The position numbers were made by a program, and so were the translations under genes. A DNA stretch of 43,421 bases from Kocuria tytonicola. GTDB lineage: Bacteria > Actinomycetota > Actinomycetes > Actinomycetales > Micrococcaceae. Below the pieces are notes generated by a model. That model had not been told where the DNA came from. It did no database searches and worked only from the letters and a program-made list of their open reading frames with translations. Of the stretch, positions 1 through 7,647 are shown piece by piece. Each line of letters starts with the position of its first letter. The first letter of the stretch is position 1. The stretch lies in NCBI RefSeq assembly GCF_003687455.1, contig NZ_PHOA01000010.1, positions 1 through 43,421 of the forward strand. The letters run 5' to 3'.

Positions 1-23
1 GAGACAGCCGGGCCCGTGAGGCC

Positions 24-46
24 GGCGGGTGCGGCCGCTGCCCGCC
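24..46. terminator. GC hairpin upstream of disA
   Basis: A 6-bp stem (GGCGGG at 24-29 with CCCGCC at 41-46) encloses a loop containing the palindrome GCGGCCGC. It lies just before the disA -10 box. It could terminate an upstream gene, which is often radA in actinobacteria but lies outside the window. No T-tract follows. The function is inferred only. Confidence 0.3.
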
Positions 47-48
47 CG

Positions 49-54
49 TAGAAT
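49..54 (+). promoter_or_regulatory. -10 box of a leaderless disA promoter
   Basis: TAGAAT is close to the TATAAT consensus and ends 6 nt before the GTG start at 61. There is no Shine-Dalgarno sequence. This spacing puts the transcription start on or next to the start codon, as for leaderless mRNAs, which are common in actinobacteria. No clear -35 is visible. Confidence 0.6.
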
Positions 55-60
55 GAGGCC

Positions 61-1137
61 GTGGTGAACTCTCGCGAAAGCGCCCTGCGCAAGACCCTCG
101 CCAGGGTCGCCCCCGGCACCGAGCTGCGGACCGGGCTGGAACGCATCCTCCGGGGCCGCACCGGCGCCCTGATCGTCCTGGGCTTCGACCGCTCGGTGGA
201 GTCGCTGTGCTCCGGGGGCTTCGACATCGACACCGACTTCACCCCCACCAAGCTCCGCGAGCTCGCCAAGATGGACGGGGCGATCGTGTGCGACAGGGAC
301 GCCACCCGCATCCTCAAGGCCGGGATCCAGCTCATGCCGGACGCGGGGATTCCCACCCAGGAGTCCGGCACCCGGCACCGCTCGGCGGAGCGCACGGCCA
401 AGCAGACCGGGGTGCCCGTGATCTCGGTGAGCGCCTCCATGAGCGTGATCACCATCTACAAGAACGAGCACCGCTACGCGATCGAGGGCTCCCAGGCCAT
501 CATGGCCCGTGCCAACCAGGCCCTGCAGACCCTCGAGCACTACAGCAACCGGCTGGAGCAGGTGCTGGGCAGCCTCTCGGCCCTGGAGATCGAGGCGGCG
601 GTGACCGTCCGCGACGTGGCACTCACCCTGCAGCGCATGGAGATGGTGCGCCGGATCTCCGAGGAGATCGCGTGGTACGTGCTGGAGCTCGGCGCGGACG
701 GCCGCCTGATCTCCCTGCAGCTCGAGGAGCTCACGGCGGGCAACGGACCGGGCCCGGACGTGGTGCTGCGGGACTACCTCCCGGAGGCCACGGCCCCCGA
801 GGTGATCGTCGGCTGCCTCGACCAGCTCGCGGAGCTCTCCCCGGCGGAGCTCATCGACCTGCAGAAGGTCGCGGTGGCCGCGGGTCTCACCGGGCCCCAG
901 GCCACACTGGAGACGGACCTGCACCCCCACGGCTACCGGCTGCTGGAGGGCATCAAGTCCATGCCCGGTGCCGTGGCCAAGCGGCTCGTGTCCCAGTTCG
1001 ACGGTCTCCAGTCCCTCATGGCCGCCAACCTGGAGGACCTGATGTCCGTGGAGGGCATCGGCGAGCAGCGTGCGCGCACCGTGCGCGAGTCTTTGTCCCG
1101 GATGGCTGAGACGAGCCTGCTGGACCGCTTCATGTGA
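61..1137 (+). CDS. disA: DNA integrity scanning diadenylate cyclase DisA
   Basis: DisA condenses two ATP into the second messenger c-di-AMP and slows when it meets branched DNA such as recombination intermediates. The 358-residue length is normal for the family. The N-terminal DAC domain carries the two diagnostic motifs, DGA (residues 72-74) and RHR (105-107, within GTRHRSAE). A helical linker follows, and the C-terminus is a helix-hairpin-helix DNA-binding region (about 295-350, with SVEGIGEQRA). GTG at 61 is chosen because a -10 hexamer ends 6 nt upstream; a second GTG follows directly at 64. Gene order disA, membrane protein, mutY is shared with other actinobacteria. The assignment is secure. 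Confidence 0.97.
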   Translation: MVNSRESALRKTLARVAPGTELRTGLERILRGRTGALIVLGFDRSVESLCSGGFDIDTDFTPTKLRELAKMDGAIVCDRDATRILKAGIQLMPDAGIPTQESGTRHRSAERTAKQTGVPVISVSASMSVITIYKNEHRYAIEGSQAIMARANQALQTLEHYSNRLEQVLGSLSALEIEAAVTVRDVALTLQRMEMVRRISEEIAWYVLELGADGRLISLQLEELTAGNGPGPDVVLRDYLPEATAPEVIVGCLDQLAELSPAELIDLQKVAVAAGLTGPQATLETDLHPHGYRLLEGIKSMPGAVAKRLVSQFDGLQSLMAANLEDLMSVEGIGEQRARTVRESLSRMAETSLLDRFM

Positions 1138-1422
1138 GCACCCCGCTCCTCTCCCCCGGCGCTGCTGCCGGCGGGCGCACTCACCCGCGGTTCAGTGGGC
1201 GGAGTTGAGCGTCACGGCCGCTCGGTGGGCAGGGCTCATGGGGCTCGCGGCTCGGCAGGTGAGGCCCCACGAGTCAGCGCCTCCGCGCCCGGGACCGGAC
1301 GGGCGTCGGGCCGAACGCGCATGTGGCCGAGCAAACCTTGGACCGGGCACGCATCGGGCCGCACTGGCGTGGCGCCGGGCGTGCGTGGGACCGCTTGGAC
1401 GCAGGGCCCGGGGCGCGGTGGA
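1138..1422. other. Convergent intergenic region, no gene seen
   Basis: These 285 bases separate the ends of disA and the convergent membrane-protein gene. I see no convincing gene. Two imperfect copies of a GC-rich element of about 25 bases (GGACCGG...CGGGCCG) lie near 1292 and 1339. A weak 5-bp GC hairpin near 1155-1175 could help end disA transcription. Confidence 0.4.
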
Positions 1423-2157
1423 TCACTCCAGGACGAAGGCCGCGGGTTCGCTCGTGGTGTCCCCCAGGGACGCGGTGAGCTTGTAGTAGCCCGCGCGCGC
1501 CTCTCCCTGGCCCGCCGGACAGCCCTCCGCCGTGCGCCCCCGGTTCCAGGGGAGCCTGGCGGTCTCCTTCTGCCCCGCGTTGAGGGTGATGCTCCGGTCC
1601 TCGCCCGCCGCGGCGCAGTGGCGGGAGTCGAACACGGTGTCCGCTCCCGAGACCACGGTGAAGGTCATGCTCCTGCTCCCCGCGTTGACCCTGCAGGGGT
1701 GATCCCCGGTGTTCTCGAGGGTCATCGCGAGAACCGGCTGCTCCTTGGCCGGGTAGGACTCCTTGTCCGTGGACGCGGTCACGGAGAGATCGGCCCCGCA
1801 CTCCGGGGCTGCGGAGCTGCTCGCGCTGGGCGCGGGCGAGCCGGAGGAGGAGGCGGATTCGGAGGGGTCCGGGCGCGGGGTGAAGTCACCGAACTTCTCC
1901 TGCGGTCCGGCCTCCGCGGTGGGCGAGACCGCCGGTTCCTGGGCGGCCTGCGGCGCGGCGTCGTCAGCGCTTCCGGAACCGGTGACCGCGCGCACCCCGG
2001 CCGCCACACCCCACACGAGCAGGAGGACCAGGACCACGAGCACCGCGAGCGCCACCAGGCGGCGTCGCCGGTAGACGTGGTCCGGGAGCCGGGTCTCCGG
2101 GTCCCGGTCAGCGGGGGACGTTCGCGGATCGTGGTGCTCGGAACCGTGGGAAGCCAT
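1423..2157 (-). CDS. Single-pass membrane-anchored exported protein with DUF4232/BsuPI-like domain
   Basis: A 244-residue protein of unknown function. It has a short charged cytoplasmic N-terminus, one strong transmembrane helix (about residues 33-55, rich in V and L), and a low-complexity Ser/Pro/Ala/Glu linker (about 60-115). An extracytoplasmic domain follows with four cysteines (CGADLS, PCRVN, RHCAA, EGCPAG), probably two disulfides. The fold looks like the immunoglobulin-like domains of the DUF4232/BsuPI type; this is inferred from pattern only. ATG at 2157 is chosen over the longer open frame because TAGCCT (-10) ends 7 nt upstream. It diverges from mutY, with the start codons only 25 bp apart. 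Confidence 0.75.
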   Translation of the reverse strand: MASHGSEHHDPRTSPADRDPETRLPDHVYRRRRLVALAVLVVLVLLLVWGVAAGVRAVTGSGSADDAAPQAAQEPAVSPTAEAGPQEKFGDFTPRPDPSESASSSGSPAPSASSSAAPECGADLSVTASTDKESYPAKEQPVLAMTLENTGDHPCRVNAGSRSMTFTVVSGADTVFDSRHCAAAGEDRSITLNAGQKETARLPWNRGRTAEGCPAGQGEARAGYYKLTASLGDTTSEPAAFVLE

Positions 2158-2164
2158 GGGCTCC

Positions 2165-2170
2165 AGGCTA
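2165..2170 (-). promoter_or_regulatory. -10 box for the membrane-protein gene
   Basis: On the minus strand TAGCCT fits TANNNT and ends 7 nt before the ATG at 2157, so the mRNA would be essentially leaderless. It overlaps by two bases the -10 box of the divergent mutY gene. Confidence 0.5.
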
Positions 2171-2174
2171 CCGT
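2169..2174 (+). promoter_or_regulatory. -10 box for mutY
   Basis: TACCGT fits TANNNT and ends 5 nt before GTG 2180 and 8 nt before ATG 2183. No Shine-Dalgarno sequence is present, so a leaderless or nearly leaderless mutY mRNA is likely. It shares TA (2169-2170) with the divergent -10 box. Confidence 0.5.
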
Positions 2175-2182
2175 GGACGGTG

Positions 2183-3166
2183 ATGAACCCGAACGCCGAA
2201 ACCCCCGCTCCCAGATACCTGCCGCGCCTGCACCGGGCGGTGGTGGAGTGGTACGGGCGCGAGGCGCGGGACCTGCCGTGGCGCGCCCCGGACCGCACCC
2301 CGTGGGGCGTTCTGGTCAGTGAGATCATGCTGCAGCAGACGCCCGTGGTGCGGGTGCTGCCGGTGTGGACCCGGTGGCTCCAGCGGTGGCCCGAGCCCAC
2401 GGACCTCGCGGCGGCGAGTCCCGCGGACGTCGTGCGGGCCTGGGACCGGCTGGGCTATCCCCGCCGCGCGCTGCGGCTGCACGCGGCGGCCCAGCGCATC
2501 CGGGACATCCACGGCGGACGTGTGCCCGAGGACCACGCCGAGCTGCTCGCCCTGCCCGGGATCGGCGCCTACACCGCGGCCGCCGTGGCGGTCTTCGCGT
2601 TCGGGCAGCGCCACACCGTGGTGGACACCAACATCCGCAGGGCGCACGCGCGGCTGTTCACCGGCCACGCCCTGCCCGCGCGCTCCCTGACCGCGGCGGA
2701 GAACCGGCTGGCAGAGGCCGTGATGCCCGAGGACGTGGCCGGGTCCGTGGCGTGGAACCAGGCGGTCATGGAGCTCGGTGCGCTCGTGTGCACCGCCCGG
2801 GCACCCCGGTGCGGGCAGTGTCCCGTGCGGGACGAGTGCGCGTGGGTGGCCGCCGGCAGCCCGCCCGCGGCGGAGAAGCCCCGCGGCCAGTCGTGGCAGG
2901 GCACCGACCGCCAGGTGCGCGGCGCCGTGATGGCCGTGCTGCGGGCCGCCCAGGACCCCGTGCCCAGGCCCCTGCTCCTCACGGACCTCGCCGGCTCCGA
3001 GCAGCTCGCGGCCGGGCACAGTGCGCCCCCGGACGTGGTGGTGGAACGGCTCGGTGCGCTGTGGCGGCTGGATGCGCCCACGGAGCAACGAGAACGGGCC
3101 CTGGCCGGGCTGCTGGCCGACGGTCTGGCGGCAGAGGAGCCGGCGGGGATCAGGCTCCCGGGCTGA
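2183..3166 (+). CDS. mutY: A/G-specific adenine DNA glycosylase
   Basis: MutY removes adenine mispaired with 8-oxoguanine in base-excision repair. The 327 residues show an HhH-GPD glycosylase fold. Catalytic Glu47 is in SEIMLQQT, the helix-hairpin-helix LPGIGAYTA is at 124-132, and catalytic Asp148 is in VVDTN. A [4Fe-4S] cluster motif C-X6-C-X2-C-X5-C uses Cys203, 210, 213 and 219. The C-terminus has no recognisable NUDIX-like 8-oxoG reader, and the region after residue 230 is divergent. The start may be ATG 2183 or GTG 2180; neither has a Shine-Dalgarno sequence. The 3' end overlaps the convergent acetyltransferase gene by 17 bp. Confidence 0.93.
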   Translation: MNPNAETPAPRYLPRLHRAVVEWYGREARDLPWRAPDRTPWGVLVSEIMLQQTPVVRVLPVWTRWLQRWPEPTDLAAASPADVVRAWDRLGYPRRALRLHAAAQRIRDIHGGRVPEDHAELLALPGIGAYTAAAVAVFAFGQRHTVVDTNIRRAHARLFTGHALPARSLTAAENRLAEAVMPEDVAGSVAWNQAVMELGALVCTARAPRCGQCPVRDECAWVAAGSPPAAEKPRGQSWQGTDRQVRGAVMAVLRAAQDPVPRPLLLTDLAGSEQLAAGHSAPPDVVVERLGALWRLDAPTEQRERALAGLLADGLAAEEPAGIRLPG

Positions 3167-3668
3167 GGGACCGGATCATCCGCGTGTTGCCCAGCGTGTT
3201 GGGCTTCACGCGCGCGAGGTCCAGGAACTCCGCCACGCCCTCGTCGTGGGAGCGCAGCAGCTCGCCGAACACCTCGGCGGGGATCGTCTCCTGGTTGGCC
3301 ATGACCTCGAAGCCGTGAGCCGCGAAGAAGCTCACCTCGAACGTGAGGCAGAAGACGCGGCTGACCCCCAGCCGTTCGGCGCGGGCCATCAGCTCGCGCA
3401 GCATCCGCGTTCCCACACCGTGACCGCGTGCCGCCGGGGACGTGGCCAGGGTGCGCACCTCCGCCAGGTCCTCCCACATCACGTGCAGCGCCCCGCAGCC
3501 CACCAGGGTGCCGGACTCGTCCTCCGCGACCACGAACTCCTGGATGCTCTCGTAGTACGTGACGGTGTCCTTGGTGATCAGGATGCGCTCGGCCGCCATG
3601 GGAGCCACGAGCTCCTTGATGCCGTGCACGTCGGACGTCCTCGCGGGACGGATGCGGATCTCAGCCAT
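3150..3668 (-). CDS. GNAT amino-acid N-acetyltransferase (actinobacterial ArgA-like)
   Basis: A 172-residue single-domain GNAT protein. The acetyl-CoA loop is TSPAARGHGVGTRML, in the Q/R-x-x-G-x-G/A position, after the beta-4 strand VRTLA. Length and sequence resemble the short N-acetylglutamate synthase of actinobacteria (Rv2747 type), which acetylates glutamate in the first step of arginine synthesis. Other amino-acid substrates cannot be excluded. ATG 3668 is chosen because TACAGT (-10) ends 7 nt before it and there is no Shine-Dalgarno sequence. It is transcribed in the same direction as clpC but has its own promoter signal. The end overlaps mutY tail to tail. Confidence 0.85.
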   Translation of the reverse strand: MAEIRIRPARTSDVHGIKELVAPMAAERILITKDTVTYYESIQEFVVAEDESGTLVGCGALHVMWEDLAEVRTLATSPAARGHGVGTRMLRELMARAERLGVSRVFCLTFEVSFFAAHGFEVMANQETIPAEVFGELLRSHDEGVAEFLDLARVKPNTLGNTRMIRSLSPGA

Positions 3669-3675
3669 GGTTCCG

Positions 3676-3681
3676 ACTGTA
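3676..3681 (-). promoter_or_regulatory. -10 box for the GNAT gene
   Basis: On the minus strand TACAGT fits TANNNT and ends 7 nt before ATG 3668. This is a leaderless arrangement with no Shine-Dalgarno sequence. Confidence 0.5.
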
Positions 3682-3739
3682 CGCGGGGCCACGGTGCCCG
3701 CCGCCCCGTGCGCCCGCAGGCCGTCCCGGAATGCGCGAC

Positions 3740-3780
3740 CGGGCGGCGTCGTCCACCGTGGTGGTGGACGACGCCGCCCG
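3740..3780. terminator. Perfect 18-bp hairpin downstream of clpC
   Basis: Arms 3740-3757 and 3763-3780 pair perfectly around a 5-nt loop (GTGGT). The stem contains GGCGGCGTCGTC and its complement, a motif that recurs in other intergenic hairpins of this window. It lies 50 nt past the clpC stop, so it is a likely clpC terminator, although no T-tract follows. Confidence 0.6.
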
Positions 3781-3829
3781 CTCGTCGTGACCGCGCCCCG
3801 CACCTCGGCAGGGCGTCAGCGCCGCGGGA

Positions 3830-6448
3830 TCAGGCCTGCGCCTGGGCCGCCCCGCCGCCGGTATCCCCGCCGGTGTGCGGTGCCCGCGGGACGTCCTTGC
3901 CGGACTGGCTGTCGTCGCGGTCCGAGAGGGTCGGGGTGTTCTCGATCTCCTGGATCTCCTCGTCGGACAGCTCGGACATGGGCGTGGAGGCGAACGTGAA
4001 CGTGGCGGCGTCGCCCTCGCCCTCGACGCCCACCGTGATCTTCTCGCCCGAGGCGATCTCCCCGAACAGGATCCGCTCGGAGAGCTGGTCCTCGATCTCG
4101 CGCTGCATGGTGCGCCGCAGCGGACGGGCGCCCATGGCGGGGTCGTAGCCCTTGCTCGCCACGAGCTTCTTCGCCTCGTCCGTGAGCGTGATGGACATGT
4201 CCTGCTCGCGCAGCCGCTGCTGCAGCCGCGCCACGAACAGGTCCACGATCTGGACGATCTCGGACTCGCTCAGCTGCGGGAACACGATGATCTCGTCCAC
4301 GCGGTTCAGGAACTCGGGGCGGAAGTGCTCCTTGAGCTCCTCCTGCACCTTGGCCTGCATCCGGTCGTAGGACGTGGCGGCGTCACCGCTGGCCTGGAAG
4401 CCCACGGGAACGGTGCGGGAGATGTCCCGGGTGCCCAGGTTCGTGGTCATGATGATCACGGTGTTCTTGAAGTCCACCACGCGGCCCTGCGAGTCGGTGA
4501 GACGACCGTCCTCGAGGATCTGCAGCAGGGAGTTGAAGAGGTCCTGGTGGGCCTTCTCCACCTCGTCGAAGAGCACCACGGAGAACGGCTTGCGGCGGAC
4601 CTTCTCGGTCAGCTGGCCACCCTCCTCGTAGCCCACGTAGCCCGGAGGGGCACCGAAGAGCCGCGAGACGGTGTGCTTCTCCTGGTACTCGGACATGTCC
4701 AGCGTGATGAGGGCGTCCTCGTCACCGAACAGGAAGTCGGCGAGCGCCTTGGCCAGCTCGGTCTTGCCCACACCGGTGGGCCCGGCGAAGATGAACGAGC
4801 CCCCGGGACGACGCGGGTCCTTCAGACCCGCACGCGTGCGCCGGATGGAGCGGGACAGGGCCTTGATGGCCTCGTTCTGCCCGATGACGCGCTTGTGCAG
4901 CTCGTCCTCCATGTGCAGCAGACGGCCGGACTCCTCCTCGGACAGCTTGTACACGGGCACACCCGTGGACGCCGAGAGGACGTCGGAGATGACCTCGGGG
5001 GTGACCTCGGAGATCTGGTCGTCGCCCTCGCGCCAGGCCGTGTCCTTCTCGTCCCGCTCCGCGATGAGCTTCTGCTCGGTGTCGCGCAGGGAGGCAGCCT
5101 TCTCGTAGTCCTGGTCCTCGATCGCGGCTTCCTTGGCGCTCTTGGTCTCCGCGATGCGCTCGTCCAGGGCCTTGATCTCGGGCGGGGCCGTCATGCGCTT
5201 GATGCGCAGCCGGGCACCGGCCTCGTCGATCAGGTCGATGGCCTTGTCCGGGAGGAACCGGTCCGAGACGTAGCGGGCGGACATGCTGACCGCGGACTCC
5301 AGGGCCTCGTCCGAGATGGACACCCGGTGGTGCGCCTCGTACTTGTCCCGCAGCCCCTTGAGGATCTCCACGGCGTGGGCCTCGGAGGGCTCGTCCACCT
5401 GGATGGGCTGGAAGCGGCGCTCCAGCGCGGCGTCCTTCTCGATGTGCTTGCGGTACTCGTCCAGCGTGGTGGCACCGATGGTCTGCAGCTCACCGCGGGC
5501 CAGCATGGGCTTGAGGATCGAGGCGGCGTCGATCGCGCCCTCGGCGGCCCCCGCGCCCACCAGGGTGTGGATCTCGTCGATGAACAGGATGATGTCCCCG
5601 CGCGTGCGGATCTCCTTGAGCACCTTCTTCAGGCGCTCCTCGAAGTCACCGCGGTAGCGGGAACCGGCCACCAGGGAGCCGAGGTCCAGCGTGTAGAGCT
5701 GCTTGTCCTTGAGGGTCTCGGGCACGTCTCCGCGCACGATGGCCTGGGCGAGCCCCTCGACCACCGCGGTCTTGCCCACGCCCGGCTCGCCGATCAGCAC
5801 GGGGTTGTTCTTGGTGCGGCGCGAGAGGACCTGCATGACGCGCTCCATCTCGCGGTAGCGCCCGATGACGGGGTCCAGCTTGGACTCGCGCGCCGCGGCC
5901 GTGAGGTTGCGGCCGAACTGGTCCAGCACGGCGGAGCCCGCAGGGGTGCCATCCGCACGGCCACCGCCGCCCACACCGGCGGCCTCCTTCTCGCCACCGG
6001 AGCTGCCGGACTGGTAGCCGGAGATCAGCTCCAGGACCGTGGCCCGCACCTTGGCGGGCTCCGCCCCGAGCTTGACCAGCACCTGGGAGGCCACGCCCTC
6101 GCCGGCGCGGATGATGCCGAGCAGGATGTGCTCGGTGCCGATGTAGTTGTGCCCCAGCTGCAGCGCCTCGCGCAGCGAGTGCTCCAGCACCTTCTTGGCG
6201 CGGGGCGTGAACGGGATGTGGCCCGAGGGGGCCTGCTGCCCCGGGCCGATGATGTCCTGGACCTGCTCCCGCGCGGCGCTCAGGGTGATCCCCATGGAGT
6301 CGAGGGCCTTGGCGGCAACACCCTCCCCCTCGTGGATCAGGCCGAGCAGCAGGTGCTCGGTCCCGATGTAGTTGTGGTTGAGCATCCTGGCCTCTTCCTG
6401 GGCCAGCACGACCACCCGGCGGGCACGGTCGGTGAAGCGTTCGAACAT
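3830..6448 (-). CDS. clpC: ATP-dependent Clp protease ATP-binding subunit ClpC
   Basis: An AAA+ unfoldase of 872 residues that feeds proteins into ClpP. The N-domain has two Clp repeats ([13 protein letters not shown] near 24 and [13 protein letters not shown] near 99). The first ATPase module has Walker A GEPGVGKT at 220-227, and a UVR-type coiled segment follows (around 425-460, with [10 protein letters not shown]). The second ATPase module has GPTGVGKT near 560. The C-terminal tail is Gly/Ala-rich. The start is fixed by GAAGGAG about 7 nt before ATG 6448; the upstream open extension is not coding. A possible ClgR operator lies 66-76 nt upstream. It is placed after lsr2, as in mycobacteria (clpC1). 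Confidence 0.97.
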   Translation of the reverse strand: MFERFTDRARRVVVLAQEEARMLNHNYIGTEHLLLGLIHEGEGVAAKALDSMGITLSAAREQVQDIIGPGQQAPSGHIPFTPRAKKVLEHSLREALQLGHNYIGTEHILLGIIRAGEGVASQVLVKLGAEPAKVRATVLELISGYQSGSSGGEKEAAGVGGGGRADGTPAGSAVLDQFGRNLTAAARESKLDPVIGRYREMERVMQVLSRRTKNNPVLIGEPGVGKTAVVEGLAQAIVRGDVPETLKDKQLYTLDLGSLVAGSRYRGDFEERLKKVLKEIRTRGDIILFIDEIHTLVGAGAAEGAIDAASILKPMLARGELQTIGATTLDEYRKHIEKDAALERRFQPIQVDEPSEAHAVEILKGLRDKYEAHHRVSISDEALESAVSMSARYVSDRFLPDKAIDLIDEAGARLRIKRMTAPPEIKALDERIAETKSAKEAAIEDQDYEKAASLRDTEQKLIAERDEKDTAWREGDDQISEVTPEVISDVLSASTGVPVYKLSEEESGRLLHMEDELHKRVIGQNEAIKALSRSIRRTRAGLKDPRRPGGSFIFAGPTGVGKTELAKALADFLFGDEDALITLDMSEYQEKHTVSRLFGAPPGYVGYEEGGQLTEKVRRKPFSVVLFDEVEKAHQDLFNSLLQILEDGRLTDSQGRVVDFKNTVIIMTTNLGTRDISRTVPVGFQASGDAATSYDRMQAKVQEELKEHFRPEFLNRVDEIIVFPQLSESEIVQIVDLFVARLQQRLREQDMSITLTDEAKKLVASKGYDPAMGARPLRRTMQREIEDQLSERILFGEIASGEKITVGVEGEGDAATFTFASTPMSELSDEEIQEIENTPTLSDRDDSQSGKDVPRAPHTGGDTGGGAAQAQA

Positions 6449-6477
6449 GGATACTCCTTCATTGATCTCTGCCCACG

Positions 6478-6483
6478 ATGCTA
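6478..6483 (-). promoter_or_regulatory. -10 box of clpC promoter
   Basis: On the minus strand TAGCAT fits TANNNT. It predicts a transcript start near 6471 and a leader of roughly 23 nt that includes the Shine-Dalgarno sequence. No good -35 is visible, which fits a promoter needing an activator. Confidence 0.45.
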
Positions 6484-6513
6484 GGCACCCGATTCGCCGC
6501 CATGGGCACTGTT

Positions 6514-6524
6514 CGCCACTGGCG
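6514..6524. promoter_or_regulatory. Candidate ClgR operator upstream of clpC
   Basis: CGC-CACTG-GCG is a CGC-N5-GCG palindrome, flanked by TT on the left. This is the core described for ClgR, the activator of clp genes in Streptomyces and Corynebacterium. Its centre is about -48 from the predicted clpC transcript start, a typical activator position. No ClgR gene lies in the window. Confidence 0.5.
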
Positions 6525-6610
6525 CACGGTGTGCGGCTCTCAGCGATATCCGCGTTTTCCGGTGCGGCGGGGCCGCGATTACCGTTCCCACCCGGGGCCG
6601 GGAACAGCAG

Positions 6611-6646
6611 CGGCCGGAACACGCCATCTCTGGCGCATTCCGGCCG
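6611..6646. terminator. Hairpin downstream of lsr2
   Basis: A 9-bp outer stem (CGGCCGGAA at 6611-6619 with TTCCGGCCG at 6638-6646) and a 5-bp inner stem (CGCCA with TGGCG) are separated by a 2x2 internal loop and closed by TCTC. It lies 89 nt past the lsr2 stop and upstream of the clpC promoter, so it likely separates the two transcripts. Confidence 0.55.
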
Positions 6647-6734
6647 GTGCGGCAGGATCTGCGGTATTCCCGGGCGGCCCGGGTGTCACACCGCGCGCCG
6701 CGCGGTGCTTCCACCGGGCGACGTGCGGGAGACC

Positions 6735-7082
6735 TCAGCCGTTGTGGGCGGCGTAGTACTTGTCCTGGATGTCCTGGTGGATGCGGCCGCGGTCCGAGAC
6801 CTGCAGGCCCTGCTCCTTGGCCCAGGCGCGGATCTTGGGGGTCTCGGGGTTGCCGGAGCGGCTCGGGCGCGTGGTGGTCCCCGAGCTGCGGGCCCCCTTC
6901 GCGGAGGACGTGGCCCGGCGGCCCGCCGCCACGTAGGGGCGCAGCGCGTCACGCAGCTTGGTGGCGTTCTCGGAGCTGAGGTCGATCTCGTACTGGCCGC
7001 CGTCGAGGCCGAAACGCACGGTCTCGTTGGCCTCGCCACCGTCGATGTCGTCTTCCAGGATGATTTTCACGGTCTGAGCCAT
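6735..7082 (-). CDS. lsr2: Nucleoid-associated xenogeneic silencer Lsr2
   Basis: An H-NS-like DNA-bridging protein of 115 residues that silences AT-rich DNA in actinobacteria. The N-terminal dimerisation domain (1-60) begins MAQTVKIILEDDIDGG. A basic linker follows (about 55-80, Ser/Arg/Lys/Thr rich). The C-terminal Ala-Trp-Ala helix region ends with the AT-hook-like RGR in VSDRGRIHQDI. The start is set by GGAGGAG 6-8 nt before ATG 7082. The upstream region is unusually AT-rich for this genome and contains a CRP-like palindrome. Sitting between lysS and clpC matches mycobacterial order. Confidence 0.97.
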   Translation of the reverse strand: MAQTVKIILEDDIDGGEANETVRFGLDGGQYEIDLSSENATKLRDALRPYVAAGRRATSSAKGARSSGTTTRPSRSGNPETPKIRAWAKEQGLQVSDRGRIHQDIQDKYYAAHNG

Positions 7083-7146
7083 GGTCAGCTCCTCCAAACG
7101 CCCCGCGGGCTGTCTCGTCGAATTGTGCGCACTTGCACGTCAATGG

Positions 7147-7162
7147 TGTGAGGTGAAACACA
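7147..7162. promoter_or_regulatory. CRP/GlxR-like palindrome upstream of lsr2
   Basis: TGTGA-GGTGAA-ACACA matches 9 of 10 fixed positions of the TGTGA-N6-TCACA site bound by cAMP receptor proteins in actinobacteria. It lies 65-80 bp before the lsr2 start. No binding evidence is available. Confidence 0.35.
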
Positions 7163-7311
7163 GGATCTCGTCCCGGCTGCCGGACCGTGTATTCCCGCAA
7201 ATGCCGCTGGGATCAACGCGGGGGTGAATACCCGGTTCGCGCGGGGAGAGAGATCTATTGCTGAATCACTGCGTCCATCATTGCACGGCATTGCAGGAAT
7301 GTCATCACGGG

Positions 7312-7587
7312 CTATTTCCCGCGATTGTGGTCCTCGGATGAATCACGAATGGGAATGCTGCCCCGCAGTCCCAGGCCGCGCTGCGCGCGGGGGTTTTCCT
7401 CCGTGCTGCCGAAGGGGGTGTTCTCCCCCTCACGCTCCTGCACCGCGCGGTACCACTGCTCGGCATCCTCCTGGGCGTCCTTCTGGGCACCGCGTTCCGC
7501 CCTGTCGCCGCGCAGCAACCACCGCATGATCAGGTAGAACACCACCCCCACACCGAGAGAGGGGGCGAAGACTGCCAGGTATTCCAT
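7312..7587 (-). CDS. Small single-pass membrane protein downstream of lysS
   Basis: A 91-residue protein of unknown function. The N-terminus is one transmembrane helix (about 3-25, ending FYLIMRWLLRG). A charged, Gln/Glu/Arg-rich cytoplasmic part follows, probably helical (30-55, with AEQWYRAVQEREG), and a disordered tail. Similar short proteins follow lysS in Micrococcaceae as far as I recall. The start ATG 7587 lies 60 bp after the lysS stop, and GGAGAGGATC upstream acts as a Shine-Dalgarno sequence. It could be co-transcribed with lysS. Confidence 0.7.
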   Translation of the reverse strand: MEYLAVFAPSLGVGVVFYLIMRWLLRGDRAERGAQKDAQEDAEQWYRAVQEREGENTPFGSTEENPRAQRGLGLRGSIPIRDSSEDHNRGK

Positions 7588-7647
7588 GGTGGTGATGATC
7601 CTCTCCGGGACTGGACGGTTCCTGGGCGCGGGAATGCCGCGCGGGGC

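Noticed and set aside
1195-2322. 375-codon plus-strand frame across the disA-mutY interval
   Set aside because: It overlaps the membrane-protein gene on the other strand, which has a clear transmembrane helix and start signal.
3150-3166. Overlap of the mutY and GNAT stop ends as a frameshift
   Set aside because: Both C-termini look normal. A 17-bp tail-to-tail overlap is ordinary.
3875-6484. 869-codon plus-strand frame opposite clpC
   Set aside because: It is an antisense shadow. Its composition is typical of reversed high-GC coding DNA and the ClpC motifs are on the minus strand.
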